Source: Bradyrhizobium uaiense (GTDB taxonomy: Bacteria > Pseudomonadota > Alphaproteobacteria > Rhizobiales > Xanthobacteraceae). Taken from it: 51,531 bases of DNA. Below, piece by piece: positions 33,611 through 41,621 of the stretch. The notes beneath the pieces are model-generated. The model searched no databases. It was given only the letters and a program-made list of their open reading frames with translations, and was not told the DNA's origin. The translations under genes and the position numbers were made by a program. The DNA is taken from NCBI RefSeq assembly GCF_010811875.1, contig NZ_VKHP01000030.1, positions 1-51,531 of the forward strand. The letters run 5' to 3'. Numbering within the stretch: position 1 is the stretch's first letter; every line of letters begins with the position of its first letter.

Positions 33611-34354
33611 TTAGGATCTGGCAGACACCAGGGCAGGAAGTTCGGAGAGGCCGTGGATCCGGTGATCGGGCACGACGCCGAGCTCGTCCATCTGGGTACG
33701 CAACGCCCAAAACATCGTCAATGGGGCGATCGTTTCGCTTTCGACGCAGGCCAGCGCCATCGCCTCCGGCGTCACCCGTTCGATCCAGGCGACATTGAGT
33801 CCAAACGCCTTGGCGCCACAGGCGTCCCACGGATTGGAGGAGATGAACAGCACCTCCGCGGGCTGCACTTTCAGCACCTGCTCGATCAGCGTGTAGGCCT
33901 CGGGCGCCGGCTTGAACACCTTGTGAGCATCGACGCTGATGGTCGCGTCGAGCAGGCGGTCGAGCCCCGAATTGCGCACCAGCGCGTTCAGCATGTCAGG
34001 GCTGCCGTTGGAGAGGATCGCGAGCTTCTTGTCTTTCATCGCCTCGAGCGCGGCGACCGCATCGGGATACAGTGCGAGGTGCCGGTACTTGTCGATGATG
34101 CGGGCAAAGGTCGCCTCGTCATATTGCAGGCCGAGGCAGCGCAGCGTGTAGGCGAGGGAGTCGCGGGTGACGGCAGCGAAATCCCGGTAGCGCCGCATCA
34201 GCGAGCGCAGCCAGGAATATTCGAGCTGCTTGATGCGCCAGACCTGCGTGATGATGTCGCCATAGCCGGGGAACGCATCCTCGGTGATTTCGGCCACTGA
34301 CTGGACGTCATAGAGCGTACCGTAGGCGTCGAAGACGATTGCTTTGATTGTCAT
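33611..34354 (-). CDS. Haloacid dehalogenase, type II (HAD superfamily)
   Basis: 247 residues from ATG 34354. HAD motif 1 is VFDAYGTLYD with nucleophile Asp9; motif 2 is ILSNGSPDML; the motif 3 lysine lies in HKVFKPAPEAY; motif 4 is FISSNPWDACGAKAFG. The SSNPWDA block distinguishes L-2-haloacid dehalogenases from phosphatases. It probably hydrolyses short 2-haloalkanoates to 2-hydroxyacids in the cytosol. The start codon overlaps the stop of the dienelactone hydrolase gene (ATGA), so the two are translationally coupled. Confidence 0.92.
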   Translation of the reverse strand: MTIKAIVFDAYGTLYDVQSVAEITEDAFPGYGDIITQVWRIKQLEYSWLRSLMRRYRDFAAVTRDSLAYTLRCLGLQYDEATFARIIDKYRHLALYPDAVAALEAMKDKKLAILSNGSPDMLNALVRNSGLDRLLDATISVDAHKVFKPAPEAYTLIEQVLKVQPAEVLFISSNPWDACGAKAFGLNVAWIERVTPEAMALACVESETIAPLTMFWALRTQMDELGVVPDHRIHGLSELPALVSARS

Positions 34355-35193
34355 CGTGGTCTCTCTTGCCCGCCGATCGTCGAATACAGGAATTTCCTGA
34401 GTGCGTCGACGGATTGATCCCGTGCTGCCTCGTTGAATTCGACGTGATGACCGAGCAGCATCTGCGGCGTGTGGAAAGACGGTACGTCGAAATCGTGGTA
34501 GGCGCCGGGATAGACGGTGATCGCGATCGGAATCCCCTTGTCCTTGTCGCGCGCCATGCCCCAGTCGTCGCGGCCCTCGGCAAGGTTGCGGCACGCGTTC
34601 GCGGGCGCCCAGTCGTCGAGCTCGCCGATCAGGATCAGCGTCGGCACCGTCATGCTGCCCTTGACCCCGCCGCACGGCGGATAGAAGCCGATCGCAGCGC
34701 GGAATTTGTCCTTCGAGGAACGTTCGATCTGACCGCGCTCGACCGCGAGCAGCGCCAGCGTCGCGCCCTGGGAAAATCCCAGCACCGCCACCCGGCTCGG
34801 ATCGACAGTCGGCTGTCCAACGAGGTAGTTCAGTGCGCTGTACGCATCGTACAACGTCGACAGCGGCAGTCCGCCGGTGCAGGCACCGGTGATGCCGCGT
34901 GTTCCGAAGCGGTCGATCGTCAGCGCGACATAGCCCCACTCGGCGAGCCGCTTGCCCCAGCGCTCGTCGATCCCCCGCCAGCCGCCGCCGCAGCCGTGCA
35001 GCAGCACAACCGCGGGCGAGGGACCGGGACCGTCCGGCAATCGCAGGTAACCCTGCAACGCTTGCGGTCCCGCCAGCGGGCTTTCGAATTCGACGAGGCG
35101 TGGCGCAATTTCGGCCGCCGGCGCGGGGGGCGAGCCCGTAGCGCAGAGGATGAGCGCGGCGAGAGGGGCGGCAAGTCCGGTGAAGTTCGTCAT
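34351..35193 (-). CDS. Exported dienelactone hydrolase family protein
   Basis: 280 residues from ATG 35193, with GGAGGTGG upstream. Residues 1-27 are a signal peptide. The alpha/beta hydrolase core has AVVLLHGCGGGW (oxyanion loop), nucleophile Ser141 in GFSQGA, an acid in GELDDWAP (Asp193 or Asp194) and His233 in GAYHDFD. Ser instead of the Cys of true dienelactone hydrolases marks it as a general esterase-like member. It overlaps the downstream HAD gene by 4 bp. The partnership of an exported hydrolase and a dehalogenase may reflect degradation of a halogenated ester, which is only inference. Confidence 0.88.
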   Translation of the reverse strand: MTNFTGLAAPLAALILCATGSPPAPAAEIAPRLVEFESPLAGPQALQGYLRLPDGPGPSPAVVLLHGCGGGWRGIDERWGKRLAEWGYVALTIDRFGTRGITGACTGGLPLSTLYDAYSALNYLVGQPTVDPSRVAVLGFSQGATLALLAVERGQIERSSKDKFRAAIGFYPPCGGVKGSMTVPTLILIGELDDWAPANACRNLAEGRDDWGMARDKDKGIPIAITVYPGAYHDFDVPSFHTPQMLLGHHVEFNEAARDQSVDALRKFLYSTIGGQERPR

Positions 35194-35229
35194 GAACCAC
35201 CTCCGAAGCTTGCCGCCGATGATACTCTC

Positions 35230-36114
35230 TTAGATCCCCAAAATCTTCCGCGCGTTGGCCTTCAGCACCTTGGGGCGGATCTCCTCGCGGATGTCGAGCT
35301 TGGCGAAGTCGGCGAGCCAGCGGTCAGGTGTGATGACAGGCCAGTCGGAGCCGAACAGCATCTTGTCCTGCAGGATCGAGTTGATGTAGCGCACCAGGAT
35401 CGGCGGGAAGTATTTTGGCGACCAGCCGGACAGGTCGATATAGACGTTCGGCTTGTGGGTCGCGACCGACAGCGCCTCTTCCTGCCAGGGGAAGGAGGGA
35501 TGCGCGAGAATGATCTTGAGGTCGGGAAAGTCTGCCGCGACGTCGTCCATGTACATCGGATTGGAGTATTTCAGCCGCATCCCCATGCCGCCGGGCATGC
35601 CCGAGCCGACGCCGGTCTGGCCGGTGTGGAACAGCGCGATCGCGCCGCCCTCGTTGATCGCTTCATAGAGCGGATAGGCCATGCGGTCGTTGGCGTAGAA
35701 GCCCTGCATGGTCGGATGGAATTTGAAGCCGCGGACGCCGTACTCCTCGATCAGCTTGCGCGCCTCGCGGACGCCGAGCTTGCCCTTGTGCGGATCGATC
35801 GAGACGAACGGGATCAGCACGTCGAGATGATCGGAGGCGACCTCAAGCATCTCGAGATTGTTGTAGCGGCGGAAGCCGGTCTCGCGTTCGGCATCGACCG
35901 GGAAAATCACCGCGGCGATGTTCTTGGACCGGTAGTAGGCCGCGGTCTCCGGCACGGTCGGCGGATGCTTGTGCGGCGACTTGAAATAGTCGGCCATCTG
36001 CGCCTGGAAATCGTCATAGCCGTCGTCGCCATGCATGCCGCAGGGCTCCTCGGCGTGGGTGTGGATGTCGATCGCGACGACCTTTTCGATGTCGGGCAGT
36101 TTGAGCTTGGGCAT
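35230..36114 (-). CDS. Amidohydrolase family protein (ACMSD-like)
   Basis: 294 residues from ATG 36114. The metal site is readable: HTH at His18/His20 in AIDIHTHAEE, a histidine in GFKFHPTMQGF, another in ILAHPSFPW and the aspartate in LFGSDWPV. This is the pattern of the amidohydrolase_2 group, which includes ACMSD-type decarboxylases and 4-oxalomesaconate-type hydratases. Most act on carboxylated aromatic-cleavage products in the cytosol. It has its own promoter with a perfect TATAAT -10 upstream, and lies 36 bp before the dienelactone hydrolase gene on the same strand, so the three minus-strand genes may be co-expressed. Confidence 0.9.
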   Translation of the reverse strand: MPKLKLPDIEKVVAIDIHTHAEEPCGMHGDDGYDDFQAQMADYFKSPHKHPPTVPETAAYYRSKNIAAVIFPVDAERETGFRRYNNLEMLEVASDHLDVLIPFVSIDPHKGKLGVREARKLIEEYGVRGFKFHPTMQGFYANDRMAYPLYEAINEGGAIALFHTGQTGVGSGMPGGMGMRLKYSNPMYMDDVAADFPDLKIILAHPSFPWQEEALSVATHKPNVYIDLSGWSPKYFPPILVRYINSILQDKMLFGSDWPVITPDRWLADFAKLDIREEIRPKVLKANARKILGI

Positions 36115-36154
36115 TCGGGTTCCCCGGCGGAGCGTTTGTTGGTGATGGAAAATA

Positions 36155-36160
36155 ATTATA
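36155..36160 (-). promoter_or_regulatory. Probable -10 element of the amidohydrolase promoter
   Basis: On the minus strand the sequence is TATAGTATAATTATT, containing a perfect TATAAT, which is striking in such GC-rich DNA. Transcription would start about 35 bases before the ATG at 36114. No good TTGACA match is seen 16-18 bases upstream, so an activator may be needed. Confidence 0.45.
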
Positions 36161-36439
36161 CTATATAACGATCTTCGCAAGCGGTCTGGCGCTGAAGGCG
36201 CCTGAAAGCCGCGCGGCGCCATTCGGCGGCGAAGCTCCATTTGGTCACGGACGGGGTTCACAGCGGGGACCCGGGGGACGATTCGCCGGCGATGAAACCA
36301 TCATCCGGGCGCGACAGCGCGGCGGGGCCTTGCTCAGATCAGCGCCACGATCGCCGTTTCCGGAGCGATCTCAATATCCTGGCGGGTCGATCGGTGCAGG
36401 TTCCTGGCCGCGATATGCCCGAAAATCGGCCCGTCTCGG

Positions 36440-36468
36440 TTGACATTTAACGGTCCGATGGCTTAGAA
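36440..36468 (+). promoter_or_regulatory. Sigma-70 type promoter of rpmJ
   Basis: A perfect TTGACA at 36440-36445 is followed, after an exact 17-bp spacer, by TTAGAA at 36463-36468. The start site would be near 36475, about 110 bases before the rpmJ start codon. This is the clearest housekeeping promoter in the window. Confidence 0.65.
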
Positions 36469-36583
36469 CCCCGGCCGTCCCGGGCGGCAGGCCGCTTGTC
36501 GGGATAAATCCCATTTTGCCACCTTTCGGCATTGATCAGGTACGGCCTCCAACACGGGCCTTTCGAAGTAACAGGATTGTCCC

Positions 36584-36709
36584 ATGAAGGTCCGTAACTC
36601 GCTGAAGTCGCTGCGCGGCCGCCATCGCAACAACCGTCTGGTCCGCCGCAAGGGCCGCGTCTACGTGATCAACAAGGTCCAGCGCCGCTTCAAGGCGCGC
36701 CAGGGTTGA
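36584..36709 (+). CDS. rpmJ: 50S ribosomal protein bL36
   Basis: 41 residues beginning [17 protein letters not shown] and ending [10 protein letters not shown]. This is the alphaproteobacterial bL36 lacking the zinc-binding CxxC/CxxxxH residues (C-minus form). It binds domain VI of 23S rRNA late in large-subunit assembly. It is monocistronic here, with its own sigma-70 promoter upstream and a GGATCGG...CCGATCC hairpin just downstream. Confidence 0.97.
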   Translation: MKVRNSLKSLRGRHRNNRLVRRKGRVYVINKVQRRFKARQG

Positions 36710-36717
36710 TTGAGCAC

Positions 36718-36740
36718 GGATCGGCGGCTGATTCCGATCC
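36718..36740 (+). terminator. Hairpin terminator after rpmJ
   Basis: GGATCGG at 36718-36724 pairs perfectly with CCGATCC at 36734-36740 across a 9-base loop, starting eight bases after the rpmJ stop. The 3' flank ATCCTTC is only mildly U-rich. Confidence 0.55.
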
Positions 36741-36805
36741 ATCCTTCACAGGTCTTTGACGCCGCGCTGCTTTGCAGTGCGGCTTTGTGCGTCTAGACTT
36801 CGGCC

Positions 36806-37477
36806 ATGGGATTGAATTTCCTTCGGCCTACCCACCGCCGGCTGGCGATCCTGATCGCTGCGCTTCTGGCCGGACCTATTGTGACTTTGCCTGTCGCGGC
36901 CGCCGCGCAGGACGATCCGCGGGTGGTCCCACCGCCCAAGGCCCAGAAGAAGCTGCCGGAAGCTCCGACCAAGCTGCCGAAGGTTCCGGCCGACCGCACC
37001 CGCGGGCTGGATTTTCTGTTCGGCGCGCTGAAGGCCGCGCCCGATGAGGACAGCGCCCGTCACGTCGAGGCGCGGATCTGGGCGCTCTGGCTGCAAACCC
37101 CGAGCGACACCGCGGCACTCCTGATGGTCCGCGCCAAGGCCGCGCTCGATGCCCAGAATGTCGATGTCGCGCTGAAGCTTCTGGATGCGGTGATCAAGCT
37201 GCGGCCCGACTATGTCGAGGCCTGGAACCGGCGCGCAACGATCTACTACCTCAAAAACGATTACGTCCGTTCGCTGGGAGATCTACAGCAGGTGCTGACT
37301 CGCGAGCCCCGCCATTTTGGCGCGCTGGCGGGTGTCGGTATGATCATGCAGGACATGGGCGACGAAAAGCGTGCGCTGGACGCCTTCCGCAAGGCGATTG
37401 CGGTCGATCCCTACCTCGAGAAGGTGCCGCAGATCGTCAAGCAGCTGACCGAGAAGGTCGAGGGCCGCGACATCTGA
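36806..37477 (+). CDS. Exported tetratricopeptide-repeat protein
   Basis: 223 residues from ATG 36806. A signal peptide covers residues 1-34 (LAILIAALLAGPIVTLPVAAA, cut near AAAQ). A proline-rich linker (PPPKAQKKLPEAPTKLPKVP) follows, then about four TPR-like helix pairs; VEAWNRRATIYYLKNDYVRS with DLQQVLTREPRHFGAL and GDEKRALDAFRKAIAVDP are the clearest. TPR proteins mediate protein contacts; the partner is unknown. It lies about 100 bp after rpmJ but beyond a hairpin, so it probably has its own promoter. Confidence 0.85.
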   Translation: MGLNFLRPTHRRLAILIAALLAGPIVTLPVAAAAQDDPRVVPPPKAQKKLPEAPTKLPKVPADRTRGLDFLFGALKAAPDEDSARHVEARIWALWLQTPSDTAALLMVRAKAALDAQNVDVALKLLDAVIKLRPDYVEAWNRRATIYYLKNDYVRSLGDLQQVLTREPRHFGALAGVGMIMQDMGDEKRALDAFRKAIAVDPYLEKVPQIVKQLTEKVEGRDI

Positions 37478-37525
37478 TTGCATGCGATTGATCGCGATCG
37501 CGGTCCGATGGACGCGAGGGGCGCG

Positions 37526-37539
37526 TGGCTCGCGAGCCA
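37526..37539. terminator. Perfect palindrome between convergent genes
   Basis: TGGCTCGCGAGCCA is a perfect 14-bp palindrome in the 93-bp gap between the TPR gene and the convergent 58-residue gene. It may form a compact terminator stem. No U-tract is present. Confidence 0.35.
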
Positions 37540-37570
37540 AGTCTTGCTCGCGATACGGTCCGGTCGAGGA

Positions 37571-37747
37571 CTAGTGCAGGAACTTGCCGCGGGTGGCGCT
37601 GTCCTGGGCGATGGCAGCATAGAATTGCTGAAGCTCCGCCTCCAGATGCTCATTCACGAGCAACAGTGCCTTCAGGGCGCCGCGCAGGTCGCCGTTGCAA
37701 CTCGCCACGATCTGGTCGATGGCCGCATCGCTAGGGTCGGAAATCAT
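37571..37747 (-). CDS. Small hypothetical protein (58 aa)
   Basis: ATG 37747 has an excellent GGAGG six bases upstream. The protein (MISDPSDAAIDQIVASCNGD...) is acidic at the start and then amphipathic-helical: LRGALKALLLVNEHLEAELQQFYAAI reads as a single long helix, possibly a dimerising coiled coil. No domain is recognised. Thirteen bases upstream ends another minus-strand frame coding for a plausible 34-residue C-terminus but lacking a normal start codon; see findings. Confidence 0.65.
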   Translation of the reverse strand: MISDPSDAAIDQIVASCNGDLRGALKALLLVNEHLEAELQQFYAAIAQDSATRGKFLH

Positions 37748-38068
37748 GGTACTCCTCCGATTACTTCCCGTTGAACTCGTCGTGCGGACGCGGGTTCCCG
37801 TGAATCTCGTGCACAACCCAGAAATCCGGTAGCGTCCCGGTTTCGATGAAGCCTCGCGCCTGATGGCGAAATTGCCACGGGCAATCTATGAAATTACTAA
37901 TGACGCAGGTATGAACCCGCTATCCACAGGCTGGGGGCACTGTGGACAACTCCGCGCCTGGGCGCGAGCCGGAAAATCGACATTGGCTTTCCGAACAAGA
38001 GCATGCCCGGGCAGGGGCCAAATCCGGTATCGGGCGAAACCTGACTTCGGCTACCTCGTAATTTCCGG
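37748..38068. other. Intergenic region (321 bp) with paired DnaA-box-like sites
   Basis: No complete gene is supported. Its left part has the orphan C-terminal-like frame ending at 37761. Its centre has TCCACAG-N10-CTGTGGA at 37923-37946, two inverted DnaA-box-like sequences. The right part leads into the alpha/beta hydrolase gene without a clear promoter. Confidence 0.45.
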
Positions 38069-39097
38069 GTGGCCAAGATCGTTCGGATACCCAAGACCTT
38101 TCGGACCCCCTCGATGCTGACCGCGATCATCGCGCTGGTGGCCGCAGGCCTGGCGCTGGCGCTGGCGACACAGCTCGGCGTCCAGCTGATCCAGCGCGCT
38201 TGTCCGCCTGAGGGCCGCATGATCGAGGTGTCGGGCGCGCGGCTGCACGTGGCCGAGCTCGGCCCGCGCGATGCGGCAGGGCCGCCGATCGTGATGCTGC
38301 ATGGCGCAAGCTCCAACCTCCGGGCGATGCAGCCGCTCGGCGTCGAGCTTGCCAAGACGCGCCGGGTGATCCTGATCGCCCGGCCGGGCCATGGCTGGAG
38401 CACGCGCAGGCGCGTCGCGGATTCGACCCCCGCGGTCCAGGGCGAGATGATCGTGGAGGCGCTGACCAAAATCGGCGCCGACCGGGCGATCGTGGTGGCA
38501 CATTCGTGGGCCGGCGCGCTCGCTCTGCGCATTGCGCTCGATCATCCCGATCGCGTCGCGGGCCTCATGCTGCTCGCCCCGGTCGCCTATCCGTGGCGCG
38601 GCGGCGCCGGCCGCTACAATGATTTGATCTCGACGCCGCTGATCGGACCGTTGCTCGCGCACACAATCACGCTGCCGCTCGGTCTCCTCGTGGCCAATTC
38701 GGGTGCGCGCGGCGTGTTCGCGCCGCAGCCAATGCCGGCCGATTTTGTCCGCGACAGCGAGACGTTGCTGTTGCTGCGCCCGCGCGAGTTCATCGCCAAT
38801 GCACGCGACCTTGTGACGCTGAAAGCCGCCGTCGTCGAACAGGCTCTGCGCTACGAGGAGATCAAGGCGCCGGTCACGATCATTTCGGGTGAGGTCGACA
38901 AGACGGTCTCGACCGGCATCCATTCTCGGCCGCTTCCGGCCACGGCGCCGAATGCCAAGCTCATCGTGCTGCCTGACGTCGGCCACATGGTGCAGTACGT
39001 CGCGTCCGAACTCGTGGCGTCCGAGATCGAGGCGATGGCCGACAGGTTGGTCCAACCGACGGCAACAATGGACAAGACCGCGCCCGCGAATCTGTGA
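38069..39097 (+). CDS. Membrane-anchored alpha/beta hydrolase
   Basis: 342 residues from GTG 38069; ATG 38114 (MLTAIIALV) is an equally possible start, and neither has a strong ribosome site. One N-terminal hydrophobic helix ([20 protein letters not shown]) anchors the protein. The catalytic triad is visible: Ser in AHSWAGALA, Asp in SGEVDKTV and His in DVGHMVQ; LHGASSN is the oxyanion loop. This fold covers lipases, esterases and epoxide hydrolases, and the substrate cannot be inferred. It lies 82 bp upstream of the TPP enzyme gene on the same strand. Confidence 0.85.
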   Translation: MAKIVRIPKTFRTPSMLTAIIALVAAGLALALATQLGVQLIQRACPPEGRMIEVSGARLHVAELGPRDAAGPPIVMLHGASSNLRAMQPLGVELAKTRRVILIARPGHGWSTRRRVADSTPAVQGEMIVEALTKIGADRAIVVAHSWAGALALRIALDHPDRVAGLMLLAPVAYPWRGGAGRYNDLISTPLIGPLLAHTITLPLGLLVANSGARGVFAPQPMPADFVRDSETLLLLRPREFIANARDLVTLKAAVVEQALRYEEIKAPVTIISGEVDKTVSTGIHSRPLPATAPNAKLIVLPDVGHMVQYVASELVASEIEAMADRLVQPTATMDKTAPANL

Positions 39098-39179
39098 TCC
39101 GGTAAGACTTGCGCGGCTCCATCGCGCTGAACATCATGCGGCCCGCGCGGTTCTCCGATTTCATCAAAGGACACCTCCC

Positions 39180-40916
39180 ATGCGGATCGACAACATCGCC
39201 GACCTCATCGCTGAAACCCTTGCCCAGGCCGGTGTGAAGCGCATCTACGGTGTCGTCGGCGACAGTCTCAACGGCCTGACCGAGGCCTTGCGCAAACGCG
39301 GCACGATCGACTGGCTGCATGTGCGCCACGAGGAGGTGGCGGCCTTCGCCGCCGCCGCCGAATCCCAGATCACGGGCGATCTTGCGGTGTGCGCGGGCTC
39401 CTGCGGCCCGGGCAATCTGCATCTCATCAACGGCCTGTTCGACGCGCATCGCAGCCATACGCCGGTGCTGGCGATCGCGGCACAGATTCCGTCAGCCGAG
39501 ATCGGCGGCGGCTATTTCCAGGAGACCCATCCGCAGGACCTGTTCCGCGAATGCAGCCATTATTGCGAGCTGGTGTCTGATCCGGCGCAGCTGCCCTACA
39601 TGCTGGAGAATGCGATCCGGGCCGCGGTCGGCAAGCGCGGCGTGGCCGTCTTGGTGCTGCCGGGCGACGTCGCGATGCGGCCGGCGCCGAAGCGCGACAT
39701 CGCGCCGAATGCCGGCCTGCTGCCGCCGGTGCCGGTGGTGCGTCCGGCCGAGACCGAATTGAACGCACTGGCCGCGCTGCTCAATGGTGCCAAGCGCGTC
39801 ACACTGTTCTGCGGCCGCGGCTGCGCCGGCGCGCATGACGGCTTGATCAGGCTCGCCGAGACGCTGAAGAGCCCGATCGTGCATGCGCTCGGCGGCAAAG
39901 AATATGTCGAATACGACAATCCCTATGATGTCGGCATGACCGGCTTCATCGGCTTCTCCTCCGGCTATGCCGCCATGCATGGTTGCGACGTGCTGCTGAT
40001 GCTGGGCACCGACTTTCCCTACAAGCAGTTCTTCCCGACCGGTATCAGCATCGCCCAGGTCGATCTCCGCCCCGAAAATCTCGGCCGCCGCTGCAAGCTC
40101 GATCTCGGCATCGTCGGCGACGTCGGCGAGACCATCGCGGCGCTGTTGCCGAAGCTGACGACCAAGACCGAGCGCAAGTTTCTCGATGCCAGCCTCGCGC
40201 ATTACAAGGACGCCCGCGCCGGGCTCGACGATCTCGCCCGCGGCAAGCCCGGCCAAAAGCCGATCCATCCGCAATATCTGGCGCGCCTGCTCAGCGAGCA
40301 GGCCACCGAGGACGCGGTATTCACCGCCGACGTCGGCACGCCGACGATCTGGGCCGCACGTTATCTGAAAATGAACGGCCGCCGTCGGCTGGTCGGCTCC
40401 TGGGTGCACGGCTCGATGGCCAACGCGATGGCGCATGCGATCGGCGCGCAGGCGGCGCAGCCCGGCCGGCAGGTGGTGTCGATGTCCGGCGACGGCGGCT
40501 TTGCCATGCTGATGGGCGACCTGATCACGCTGACGCAGGCGAAGCTGCCGGTGAAGGTCGTGATCTTCAACAACAGCGTGCTCGGCTTCGTCGCGCTGGA
40601 GATGAAGGCGGCCGGCTTCATCGAGACCGGGGTCGATCTGAAGAATCCCGATTTCGCGGCGATGGCCCGCGCCATGGGCATTCACGGTGTCCGGGTGGAG
40701 GATCCCGGCGAACTCGAGGGCGCGATCCGCAACGTGCTCGCACATGACGGCCCGGCCGTGCTCGACGTCGTGACTGCGACGCAGGAATTGTCGATGCCGC
40801 CGACCATTACGCTGGAGCAGGTGAAGGGTTTCAGCCTGTGGGTGCTGCGCGCCGTGATGAGCGGCCGCGGCGACGAGGTGGTCGATCTCGCCAAGACCAA
40901 TCTGTTGCCGCGCTGA
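39180..40916 (+). CDS. Thiamine-pyrophosphate enzyme, PoxB-like pyruvate:quinone oxidoreductase
   Basis: 578 residues from ATG 39180, with AAAGGA upstream. The three TPP-enzyme domains are clear. The PYR domain has [18 protein letters not shown] and the catalytic glutamate in [12 protein letters not shown]. The central domain has [20 protein letters not shown] and [16 protein letters not shown]. The PP domain has [18 protein letters not shown] and [10 protein letters not shown] (GDG-NN motif). Length is close to E. coli PoxB (572). The likely reaction is decarboxylation of pyruvate to acetate and CO2 with electron transfer to quinone, though other 2-oxoacid substrates are possible. It is convergent with a cytochrome c gene across a strong terminator. 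Confidence 0.88.
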   Translation: MRIDNIADLIAETLAQAGVKRIYGVVGDSLNGLTEALRKRGTIDWLHVRHEEVAAFAAAAESQITGDLAVCAGSCGPGNLHLINGLFDAHRSHTPVLAIAAQIPSAEIGGGYFQETHPQDLFRECSHYCELVSDPAQLPYMLENAIRAAVGKRGVAVLVLPGDVAMRPAPKRDIAPNAGLLPPVPVVRPAETELNALAALLNGAKRVTLFCGRGCAGAHDGLIRLAETLKSPIVHALGGKEYVEYDNPYDVGMTGFIGFSSGYAAMHGCDVLLMLGTDFPYKQFFPTGISIAQVDLRPENLGRRCKLDLGIVGDVGETIAALLPKLTTKTERKFLDASLAHYKDARAGLDDLARGKPGQKPIHPQYLARLLSEQATEDAVFTADVGTPTIWAARYLKMNGRRRLVGSWVHGSMANAMAHAIGAQAAQPGRQVVSMSGDGGFAMLMGDLITLTQAKLPVKVVIFNNSVLGFVALEMKAAGFIETGVDLKNPDFAAMARAMGIHGVRVEDPGELEGAIRNVLAHDGPAVLDVVTATQELSMPPTITLEQVKGFSLWVLRAVMSGRGDEVVDLAKTNLLPR

Positions 40917-40937
40917 TCGCGCTCAAATCAAACAACC

Positions 40938-40975
40938 GGAAGGGGATGGCGATGCGAAGAACGCCATCCCCTTCC
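40938..40975. terminator. Strong bidirectional hairpin terminator
   Basis: A perfect 14-bp stem, GGAAGGGGATGGCG (40938-40951) with CGCCATCCCCTTCC (40962-40975), around a 10-base loop. It lies between the convergent TPP enzyme and cytochrome c stop codons. It is the strongest hairpin in the window. Confidence 0.85.
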
Positions 40976-40993
40976 AACGTCCGATACCGCCGA

Positions 40994-41386
40994 TTACTTC
41001 TGCTTGCCGTCCTTGTCGAACGACGACACATAGGCCCACAGGTTGTTGGCCTCGGTCTCGTTCTTGATGCCGGCGAAGGCCATCTTGGTGCCGGGGATCT
41101 TGGCCTTCGGATCCTTGATGTATTCGAGGAAGGTTTCCTTGTTCCAGGTGATGCCGGAATTCTTGTTGGCATCGGAATAGCTGTAGTCCGGCGCGGAGCC
41201 GGAGTGGCGGCCGTCGAGGCCGTTGAGCTCGGGTCCGACCTTGTTCTTGGCGCCTTCGCCGATCGCGTGGCAGGCGAGGCATTTGTTGAACGAGGTCTTG
41301 CCGGCTGCGGCATCCTGCGCCAGCGCGGAGGATGCGGTGGCCAGCGATGTGACGACCGCCAGCGCGCTCAAGGTCTTTAGGTTCAT
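40994..41386 (-). CDS. Class I c-type cytochrome
   Basis: 130 residues from ATG 41386. A signal peptide (MNLKTLSALAVVTSLATASS, then ALAQ) sends it to the periplasm. Haem is bound by CLACH (Cys36, Cys39, His40), with axial Met102 in GTKMAFAG. KNKVGPELNGLDGRHSG and ITWNKETFLEYIKDPKAKIP are typical of mitochondrial-type cytochrome c2 of alphaproteobacteria. It shuttles electrons between the bc1 complex and terminal oxidases or other donors. It is monocistronic and faces the PoxB-like gene. Confidence 0.95.
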   Translation of the reverse strand: MNLKTLSALAVVTSLATASSALAQDAAAGKTSFNKCLACHAIGEGAKNKVGPELNGLDGRHSGSAPDYSYSDANKNSGITWNKETFLEYIKDPKAKIPGTKMAFAGIKNETEANNLWAYVSSFDKDGKQK

Positions 41387-41621
41387 GGGGTTCTCTTCGT
41401 TTCGTCCCGGGAGGCAGTGTCTGGTTTGTGGCATGTCCGGCTTGGACAGGACAAGCCACGAAACTTTGACAGGCTTTATGACCGTCCGCTTGTCCCAGAG
41501 AGAACTCGGCATTGCGGGACGGGGCAATCCGACCTTCGGCCGGTTGACTGAAACAGGTGCAGACGTGTTTGATTTGTCGTAACAAATCGGCAAAGAGCAG
41601 AGCCCACCCAAGGGAACACCG

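Larger units (their letters stand above)
36115..36583. other. Divergent intergenic region (469 bp)
   Basis: It lies between the amidohydrolase and rpmJ. It has an AT-rich amidohydrolase promoter at one end and an rpmJ sigma-70 promoter at the other. Between them (about 36190-36430) the DNA is GC-rich with no supported gene; a 69-codon open frame there has no start context or recognisable protein. Confidence 0.5.

Noticed and set aside
36241..36450. A 69-codon open frame before rpmJ
   Set aside because: No ribosome-binding site and no recognisable protein; it overlaps the rpmJ promoter region.
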